The notes beneath the pieces are model-generated. The model did not search any database. It was given only the letters and a program-made list of their open reading frames with translations, and had not been told where the DNA came from. Below, piece by piece: positions 1 through 5,013 of a stretch of DNA of 5,013 nt. The DNA comes from Pseudomonadota bacterium (GTDB lineage: Bacteria > Pseudomonadota > Alphaproteobacteria > Acetobacterales > Acetobacteraceae), in assembly GCA_021845835.1 (NCBI GenBank), contig JAJZVE010000418.1, positions 1 through 5,013 of the forward strand. The letters run 5' to 3'. The translations under genes and the position numbers were made by a program. Numbering within the stretch: position 1 is the first letter of the stretch; each line of letters begins with the position of its first letter.

Positions 1-3000
1 TTACAGCTTCGCCGGACAGCGGAAGGCGCGCAGCGCCGACAGCGTGAACGGGTTGCGCACGCTGCTGGCGTCGAGTTCGAACCCCGCGCTGCCGGCGGCG
101 CTGCCGAAGCTGACGCTGAACCTGTCGGGTTGGCCGCTCGGCGTGACGCGCGCCGCGTCCATCAGCCGCAGCAGCGCCCACGGGCCTTTCTCCTCCAGCA
201 CCGTCGCCGCGCCGCCGCCGGCCGGGGTCAGCGTCAGCCGCACCAGCGTCACGCCGTTGCTGCCCGGCCATTGCAGCGCGAACGGCTCGATCGGCCCGTG
301 CGCGTACGTGTCGTGCTGTCCGCCGATGTCGATGCTGACCTGCAGGAGACCGGGATCGAGCGTCGTGGGCACCATCTGGAATTTCACCGAGATCCTGTTG
401 CCGCCGTCGGGAAAGAGCGCGTCGCGAATCTCGCTCGCGCGCTGGAACTGGGCGAGGCTGGCGTCCGACAGGCCGAGCTTCGTGTTACCGCCGGCCTGCC
501 AGCGCCAGGGCAGTTGCGAGGTATCGACCAGCGGCTTCAGGTACTGGTCGAAGAACTGCTCGATCAGCCCACCCGCGCCGAGCAGGCGGGTGAAGTCGTC
601 GAGCGGCACGTCCTGGTCGCTGCCGGCGACGAACGGATAGCGGTTGAATGCCGCCTGGCACAGCGGCAACACCTTCGATCGCCAGGCGTCGGCGAGTTGC
701 GCCGACGCGCCGCTCGCCGTCACCTGGGACGAACTGGCCGAGACCGTCTGCAGCATGTCGGCGACCGGCTTCGGCGCGCCCTGCGCCGCCTCGGCCAGCG
801 CCGCCGCCGCGCCACCGCCGCCGCCGACCATGCCGAGCAGGGCCTGGCCCTGATTGGGGGCGTTCGCCGCCTGGTTGATGCCGGCATAGACCTGCTGCAG
901 CTTCGCGATCACCGCCTCCAACTGCGCCGGCCGTCCCTTGGAGCCGACGACGAATTCGTGCAGCGTCGCGAAATGCTCATCGACGCGCGTCGCCGGATCG
1001 ACCGGCTTGCCCGAAGAGTCGGCGCCGAACGCACCGGCGATGATCGACGCGGCCTCGTTCTGCTCCAGCGACAGCCCGGAGCGGGCCAGATAGCTCGCGA
1101 ACCCGCCGAGCTTCTTGCCGACGCTGCTGGCCTTCGCTTCCGCCTGCTGTGCCGCCTTGTCGCCGGCGGCCGGGCGGCTCAGCTGTGTCTGGCCGTCGAT
1201 CGCGGTCAGCAGGTCGCGCAGCGGGCTGTCCGGGGCCGATAGCAGGAACAGCTCGTCCTGTCCCTGCTGCAGGTTGCCGAACGGCCTGAGGGCGACATCG
1301 GCGAGCAGTGCGTCCCAGCGGCGCGTGTAGTCGTCGAGATAGAGCGAGAGAATGTCGCGCCGCAGCCTGCCCATTTCGGCGACCGAGCCGACCACGCCGC
1401 CCTTCTGTTCGCGCCCGAGCACCCAGCCGTCCTCGGTCGCGTCCTTGGTCATGCGCGGCAGCAGCGTGAGGAAGACGGTGTGGTAGCCGTCATACGTGAA
1501 GATGCCGGCAACCCCGCTGTTGAGCGGCTTGCCGTCGCGCAGCTCGAACACCCGCCCGCCGGCCGGTCCCGCATTGTCGGCCACCGTCCATTCCGGCAGC
1601 GACAGCACCAGCGCCGTGCGCAGCATGCGGTTGTAGATGTATTCGGCGAGCGGCTGGCGCGTCAGGATGCCGCGCACTTCGGCCACCAGCGGCCCGTTCA
1701 GCGGCAGCGCGCGCAGCGGGAATTCCAGCAGCGCGTGCAGATGCGCGGCCAGGGCGTCGCGGGTCTCCGCATTCTCCTCGCCGGGGAAGCTCGCGCCGAT
1801 GTCGGCGCCGATCCATTGTTCCACCAGCTCGCGGTCGAGCGGCCCCTGGCGGCCCAGGATCAGATAGACCTTCAGCGCCTCATAGAGAATCTCCGGCTGA
1901 TCGAGATGCGCCTGCAGCTGCGCTTCCAGCCGGGCGAGCAGGCGCGGCAGCAGCAGCGCGTTGAGCGCGCGATCGTAGGCGTCGATGGCGGCGGCGGTCA
2001 GCTTGGCGCCCTGGTACAGCCCGAACGTCAACGAGACCGGCGTCGCCTGCTCGCGAGCCGCATAGCCGCCCGGCATGCTGCGCAGCGTCGCCAGCGCCGG
2101 CAGCACCGCGCGCAGGTCGGTGTCCTGCGCCCCGCGCCTGGCCAGTTCGGCATACTGCTGCTCGTAGTTGAGCGCCGCCCCGTGCGTGGCGGCGATCACG
2201 GTGCGGTTGCCGAACCAGCTCATCGTCCACAATCCAATGAGCACCAGCAGCAGCGCCGCGGCGGCGCTCAGCGCGCCGACATGCACGAGCTGCTGGCGGC
2301 GCTCCACCTTCGGGTCGAGGCTGACCAGCCCGGCCTCGCCAAACACCACCTCGCGCATCAGGCGTGCGAGGAAGAAGCTGCGCCCGGCGCCGCTGAACGC
2401 GGTGACGGACTGGCGCGGCAGGCCGAACTGCCCGGCCATCGCGCCGAGCAGCCGGTCGATCGGCGTGCCGTCCTGCGTGCCGGAGGTGAAATAGGCGCCA
2501 CGCAGCAGCGGCCGTGCTTCCAGCCGGCTCGGACGGAACACTTCGTCGAGGAACTCCACGGCCACGTCGCGCAGCGAGGCGAATTGCTGCGGGAAGCTGT
2601 AGATCAGCCGCCGCCGCTGCAGGTCGGTCTCCTGCTGCACGCGCGCCAGCATGCGGTCGTTCAGACGCGCCTGCAGCGCGTCGAATTCCGCCGCGAACGC
2701 GGCGACCGCGCCGCCCTCGTCCTTGCCCGCGTCGAGCCTGAACGTGGCGCCCCAGACCTGCTCGCGTTCCTCGCGGCCGAGGTCGCCGAAGAATTCCATG
2801 AAGCCGGCCAGCAGATCGGCCTTGGTGAAAACGACATAGGCGGGGATGCGCACGCCAAGCTGGTCGTGCAGTTCGCGGATGCGCTTGCGGATGGCCTGTG
2901 CGTGCGCGCTGCGCTCCGTCTCGTTCAGGCTGGCGAGGTCGGACAGGCTGATCGCCACCAGCACGCCGTTCAACGGCTGCCGCCGGCGGTGCCGCTTGAG

Positions 3001-3633
3001 CAGCCTGAGAAAGCCGAGCCAGGCGCTGCTGTCGACCGCGCTGTTGCTGTCCTGCGTGGTATAGCGGCCGGCGGTGTCGATCAGCACCGCCTCGTCGGTG
3101 AACCACCAGTCGCAGTTGCGCGTGCCGCCGACGCCGCGCACCGCCTGCGGCCCGCCCTGCCTGGACGGCTGTGTGTCAGCGAGCGGGAACTTCAGCCCGG
3201 CATTGACCAGTGCCGTGGTCTTGCCCGCGCCCGGCGGCCCGATGAACATGTACCACGGCAATTGATACAGATACCTGCCGCGCTTGCCGAGCCTGGCGTG
3301 CCTGAGCGCGGCGAGCGCCTCCTTCAGCCGCTCCGCCAGCAGCGCCATCTCCTCGGCAGAGGCGGTCGCGTTCGGGTCAACGGCCTGCGCCGCCACGCCT
3401 TCGGCGAGAGCCTTGTCGTGCTTCCGGGCGCGCAGCGCGTGGACCAGGTTCTCGATCAGCCAGCCGACCAGGATCACCGCCACCGCGATGCCGCGCCACA
3501 GCCCGCTTTCCAGCGGATGCACCGCGCCGATGCCCAGCAAGGGGCCGAAGAACCAGACGACGAGCGCAAGCAACGCCGCGCCGATGAACGTCTTCACCCA
3601 GCGGTTGCGGCCAAGGCCGGACAGCACCTTCAT
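1..3633 (-). CDS. tssM: Type VI secretion membrane complex subunit TssM (IcmF family), complete
   Basis: This gene encodes a 1210-residue inner-membrane protein, within the usual 1100-1300 range for TssM, which with TssL and TssJ forms the T6SS envelope-spanning complex. Seen in the sequence: two hydrophobic segments near residues 14-36 and 47-64 form an N-terminal hairpin. A cytoplasmic NTPase-like domain follows, with Walker A GPPGAGKTT (132-140), a switch/Walker B-like VLIDTAGR (183-190) and a TKAD motif (270-273). A third membrane segment lies at about 451-474, followed by a periplasmic region of about 735 residues. That region contains the IcmF-type block YLDDYTRRWDALLADV (765-780), and the family-typical C-terminus includes GPWALLRLMD (1150-1159) and FRCP (1204-1207). 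The family's C-terminal part contacts the TssJ lipoprotein. The ATG is chosen because the first membrane hairpin begins right after it and it overlaps the tssL stop. The frame stays open upstream, but only as a shadow of tssL. No frameshift or missing motif is seen. Whether nucleotide hydrolysis is required varies between systems and cannot be judged here. Confidence 0.97.
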   Translation of the reverse strand: MKVLSGLGRNRWVKTFIGAALLALVVWFFGPLLGIGAVHPLESGLWRGIAVAVILVGWLIENLVHALRARKHDKALAEGVAAQAVDPNATASAEEMALLAERLKEALAALRHARLGKRGRYLYQLPWYMFIGPPGAGKTTALVNAGLKFPLADTQPSRQGGPQAVRGVGGTRNCDWWFTDEAVLIDTAGRYTTQDSNSAVDSSAWLGFLRLLKRHRRRQPLNGVLVAISLSDLASLNETERSAHAQAIRKRIRELHDQLGVRIPAYVVFTKADLLAGFMEFFGDLGREEREQVWGATFRLDAGKDEGGAVAAFAAEFDALQARLNDRMLARVQQETDLQRRRLIYSFPQQFASLRDVAVEFLDEVFRPSRLEARPLLRGAYFTSGTQDGTPIDRLLGAMAGQFGLPRQSVTAFSGAGRSFFLARLMREVVFGEAGLVSLDPKVERRQQLVHVGALSAAAALLLVLIGLWTMSWFGNRTVIAATHGAALNYEQQYAELARRGAQDTDLRAVLPALATLRSMPGGYAAREQATPVSLTFGLYQGAKLTAAAIDAYDRALNALLLPRLLARLEAQLQAHLDQPEILYEALKVYLILGRQGPLDRELVEQWIGADIGASFPGEENAETRDALAAHLHALLEFPLRALPLNGPLVAEVRGILTRQPLAEYIYNRMLRTALVLSLPEWTVADNAGPAGGRVFELRDGKPLNSGVAGIFTYDGYHTVFLTLLPRMTKDATEDGWVLGREQKGGVVGSVAEMGRLRRDILSLYLDDYTRRWDALLADVALRPFGNLQQGQDELFLLSAPDSPLRDLLTAIDGQTQLSRPAAGDKAAQQAEAKASSVGKKLGGFASYLARSGLSLEQNEAASIIAGAFGADSSGKPVDPATRVDEHFATLHEFVVGSKGRPAQLEAVIAKLQQVYAGINQAANAPNQGQALLGMVGGGGGAAAALAEAAQGAPKPVADMLQTVSASSSQVTASGASAQLADAWRSKVLPLCQAAFNRYPFVAGSDQDVPLDDFTRLLGAGGLIEQFFDQYLKPLVDTSQLPWRWQAGGNTKLGLSDASLAQFQRASEIRDALFPDGGNRISVKFQMVPTTLDPGLLQVSIDIGGQHDTYAHGPIEPFALQWPGSNGVTLVRLTLTPAGGGAATVLEEKGPWALLRLMDAARVTPSGQPDRFSVSFGSAAGSAGFELDASSVRNPFTLSALRAFRCPAKL
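799..825 (-). repeat. Gly5-Ala4 low-complexity tract in the periplasmic part of TssM
   Basis: A run of GGN/GCN codons (four GGC, one GGT, then four GCG in reading order) encodes GGGGGAAAA at residues 937-945 of TssM. It lies in an Ala/Gly/Ser-rich stretch (about 921-980) between the IcmF-related region and the C-terminal domain. It looks like a flexible linker and is prone to replication slippage that would change length in three-base steps. Confidence 0.8.
3630..3633 (-). promoter_or_regulatory. ATGA stop/start overlap coupling tssL to tssM
   Basis: The TGA stop of tssL and the ATG start of tssM share bases in a four-base ATGA on the minus strand. The stretch just upstream has only a modest Shine-Dalgarno-like GGCGAG six bases before the ATG. 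This arrangement typically lets a ribosome that ends tssL restart on tssM, helping keep two partner membrane proteins in proportion. The overlap is read directly; the coupling is inferred. Confidence 0.85.
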
Positions 3634-4958
3634 GGCAGACTCGCCGCTTTCGTCAGGATGATGTCGGTGCGCCGGTTGGTCTGGCGGCCCTCGGCCGTGG
3701 TGTTGGGGGCGATCGGGTCGGTATCGCCCTTGCCGACCGCCTGCACGCGCCGCGGGTCGGACAGGCGGCCGGCCAGCACCTTCGCGACCGCGTCGGCGCG
3801 CGCCTGGCTGAGCTGCCAGTTGGACGGGAACTGCACCGTATGGATCGGCTGGTTGTCGGTGTAGCCGTTGACCAGCACGCTGCCTTTCTCGTCCTGCAGC
3901 GCGTCGCCGATGCGCCCCAGCAGCGGCAGGTAGCTGCCGTTCAGCGCCGCGGACCCCGACGCGAACATGTTGCGGTTGGTCAGGCGCACCGTGGTCGCCT
4001 GTGCATCCTCCATCACCGCGACCAGCCCGGCCTTGATCTCGGGCGCGAGGAAGCTGCGCAGCTTCGGCGCCAACCGGCTCGCCACGGCCATGACCGGCGG
4101 CGGCGGGGGCGGCGGCGCCACGACCACGCGCGGCACCGCGATCGCGCCTTTCGGCGGCAGGCCGGTGAGCTCGGCGAAGGCGAGGTCGGAGGCGCCGGCG
4201 AGCGAGAAGTTGAACAGCACGTAGATGACGCAGGCGAGGCCGAGCGTTGCGGTCGCCAGGATCCAGATCGGCACGCGGCTGCCGAGCGGCTTGTACGTGG
4301 TGTCGATGCCGTGCCAGTGCGGCGACAGCTCGCGCTCGAACTCGCCGCGGCGCTGACGGATGCCGCGATAGACGCCGTCGCGCAGCTCGGCCAGCGCCGC
4401 GCCGCCGCGCGGCAGCACGCGGTAGCGCCCTTCGAAGCCGAGCGCGACGCAGAGGTACATCAGTTCCACCACCTCGGCGTGGCGGCCCAGATCCTTCTGC
4501 ATCTGTTCGAGGATGTCGAAGAAGCGTTCGCCGCCGCTGACCTCGTTGTGGAACACGCTGGTCAGGCTCTGCGCCACCCAGGAACTCGCGGCTCCCCACG
4601 GCGTGCTGAGCACCAGGTCGTCGATGGTGGCGCACAGCGCGTAGCGCGCCGCGCGCAGCGACCTGGTGTCCAGGCCGGTCGCCAGCGCGCGCTGCTCGAA
4701 GCCGCGGATCGCCTCGATCATGCCGCGCTTCAGCCGTTCCGCGTCGGGCTGGCGGCCGCTGCCGATGCGGATGGCGGCGCCCAGCACCGGGGCTGCGGCG
4801 GCGATCAGCGGGTTGATGCCGACCGTCGGCAGCGCCGCCGGCGCGGCGGCGACGGTCGGCGCCGCGGCTGGCGCGGGCGTCGCCGTGCGGCCGCCCGGCC
4901 GCGGCCGGATCACCGTCGCTTCCGCGTCCGACGGCTCGGCGAACGGATCGTCGCTCAT
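3630..4958 (-). CDS. tssL: Type VI secretion membrane complex subunit TssL (DotU family) with C-terminal OmpA-like peptidoglycan-binding domain, complete
   Basis: This gene encodes a 442-residue inner-membrane protein, the TssM partner in the T6SS membrane complex. Order of parts: an acidic N-terminus with a TVIRPRPGG motif (15-23); an Ala/Pro-rich linker (about 26-48); the cytoplasmic DotU domain (about 49-225) with the family blocks IDDLVLSTPWG (112-122), FHNEVSGGERFFDIL (136-150) and ELMYLCVALGFEGRYRV (165-181); one membrane segment (about 229-252); a seven-proline run (282-288); and a periplasmic OmpA-like domain (about 300-440). The last domain contains NGYTDNQP (364-371) and LSQARADAV (383-391). 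Asp368 and Arg387 match the Asp and Arg that OmpA-family proteins use to hold diaminopimelate of peptidoglycan. Short TssL proteins lack this domain and may rely on a separate anchor protein. The start is fixed because the frame has a stop codon a few codons upstream and the conserved N-terminal motif begins right after this ATG. The Shine-Dalgarno match is weak, which fits coupling to tssK, ending 7 bases upstream. Confidence 0.97.
   Translation of the reverse strand: MSDDPFAEPSDAEATVIRPRPGGRTATPAPAAAPTVAAAPAALPTVGINPLIAAAAPVLGAAIRIGSGRQPDAERLKRGMIEAIRGFEQRALATGLDTRSLRAARYALCATIDDLVLSTPWGAASSWVAQSLTSVFHNEVSGGERFFDILEQMQKDLGRHAEVVELMYLCVALGFEGRYRVLPRGGAALAELRDGVYRGIRQRRGEFERELSPHWHGIDTTYKPLGSRVPIWILATATLGLACVIYVLFNFSLAGASDLAFAELTGLPPKGAIAVPRVVVAPPPPPPPVMAVASRLAPKLRSFLAPEIKAGLVAVMEDAQATTVRLTNRNMFASGSAALNGSYLPLLGRIGDALQDEKGSVLVNGYTDNQPIHTVQFPSNWQLSQARADAVAKVLAGRLSDPRRVQAVGKGDTDPIAPNTTAEGRQTNRRTDIILTKAASLP
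4095..4115 (-). repeat. Seven consecutive proline codons in tssL
   Basis: Seven proline codons in a row (six CCG and one CCC) encode residues 282-288 of TssL, between the membrane segment (about 229-252) and the periplasmic peptidoglycan-binding domain. Proline runs of this length normally slow ribosomes and depend on elongation factor P. In the folded protein the tract probably serves as a stiff, extended spacer across the periplasm. Confidence 0.9.
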
Positions 4959-4971
4959 GCTCTGCTCATGC
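4953..4971 (-). repeat. 8-base direct repeat GCATGAGC at the tssK/tssL junction, framing a four-codon minicistron
   Basis: On the minus strand the junction reads GCATGAGCAGAGCATGAGC: two copies of GCATGAGC separated by AGA. The first copy contains the tssK stop (TGA, 4968-4966) inside an ATGA. The ATG of that ATGA (4969-4967) opens a frame reading Met-Ser-Arg-Ala, whose TGA (4957-4955) overlaps the ATG of tssL (4958-4956) in a second ATGA. The repeat and both overlaps are seen directly. A role as a translational relay from tssK to tssL is only a suggestion; a small tandem duplication without function is equally possible. Confidence 0.6.
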
Positions 4972-5013
4972 CCTGATGGCCCAGCATTCCAGTTCCAGGC
5001 CCGGCACCTCGCC
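4966..5013 (-). CDS. tssK: C-terminal end of probable type VI secretion baseplate subunit TssK (partial)
   Basis: Only the last 15 codons and the TGA stop are inside the window; the gene continues beyond position 5013. The visible residues are GEVPGLELECWAIRA. The PGLELE-x-WAIR ending resembles the usual C-terminus of TssK, the trimeric baseplate protein that joins the T6SS baseplate to the cytoplasmic side of TssL and TssM. Position supports this, since tssK directly upstream of tssL and tssM is a frequent order. The reading frame was found by translating the minus strand back from the gap before tssL; it is too short to be scored as an open reading frame on its own. The identity rests on 15 residues plus context, so another T6SS gene upstream is possible though less likely. 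Confidence 0.75.
   Translation of the reverse strand, partial: GEVPGLELECWAIRA

Noticed and set aside
1480..3864. A 794-codon open frame on the plus strand antisense to tssM and the end of tssL
   Set aside because: Its translation is rich in Arg, Gln, Ala and His with no recognisable domain, as expected opposite a GC-rich gene with G/C-biased third positions. The minus strand here carries unmistakable TssM motifs.
3634..4635. A 5' extension of the tssM frame that would give a 1544-residue protein
   Set aside because: The extra 334 residues are an Arg-rich out-of-frame reading of tssL. TssM proteins begin shortly before the first membrane hairpin, and the ATG at 3633 overlaps the tssL stop in the classic ATGA form.
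4895..4908. A perfect 14-base palindrome CCGGCCGCGGCCGG near the start of tssL
   Set aside because: It falls on the codons for the Arg-Pro-Arg-Pro of the TVIRPRPGG motif, so protein sequence plus GC-rich codon choice explains it. There is no separate evidence for an operator or terminator.
3840..4976. A 378-codon open frame on the plus strand antisense to tssL, and a similar 370-codon frame at 130-1242 opposite tssM
   Set aside because: Both are Arg/Ala/Gln-rich shadow frames without motifs and lie wholly opposite well-supported coding sequence.
1..5013. A novel or undescribed system, mobile element, or toxin-immunity gene in the window
   Set aside because: All sequence is accounted for by three conserved T6SS structural genes with no gap large enough for another gene. 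Effector and immunity genes, if present, lie outside the window.

Overview
The window is an internal piece of a type VI secretion system (T6SS) gene cluster, read entirely on the minus strand. In transcription order it holds the last 15 codons of a gene that looks like tssK (baseplate subunit), a complete tssL (DotU-family inner-membrane subunit with an extra C-terminal OmpA-like peptidoglycan-binding domain), and a complete tssM (IcmF family), whose TAA stop lies on the first three bases of the window. The order tssK-tssL-tssM is a common one in proteobacterial T6SS operons.

Layout: 5013-4966 tssK end; a 7-base gap; 4958-3630 tssL; a 4-base ATGA overlap; 3633-1 tssM. There is no non-coding stretch over 300 bases, and essentially every base is coding. 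I see no room for a promoter or terminator between the genes, so this is one transcription unit whose promoter lies outside the window beyond position 5013. No RNA gene, mobile element, CRISPR array or origin is visible. The plus strand carries only long open frames of the kind expected opposite GC-rich genes.

How the parts work together: TssL and TssM are two of the three core proteins (with the lipoprotein TssJ) of the T6SS membrane complex, which spans the envelope and is the docking site for the baseplate. TssK links the baseplate to the cytoplasmic part of TssL/TssM. This TssL carries its own predicted cell-wall anchor, and its N-terminus has a Thr-Val-Ile-Arg-Pro motif resembling the site where a PpkA-type kinase and an FHA protein control assembly in other bacteria.

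Organism: very high GC content with strong G/C third-position bias and this operon architecture suggest a GC-rich proteobacterium, perhaps a betaproteobacterium. Nothing in 5 kb fixes the genus. The window reads as a well-conserved known machine. The points worth a second look are local: the coupled gene junctions, the putative phospho-switch, a seven-proline tract and a pair of periplasmic cysteines.
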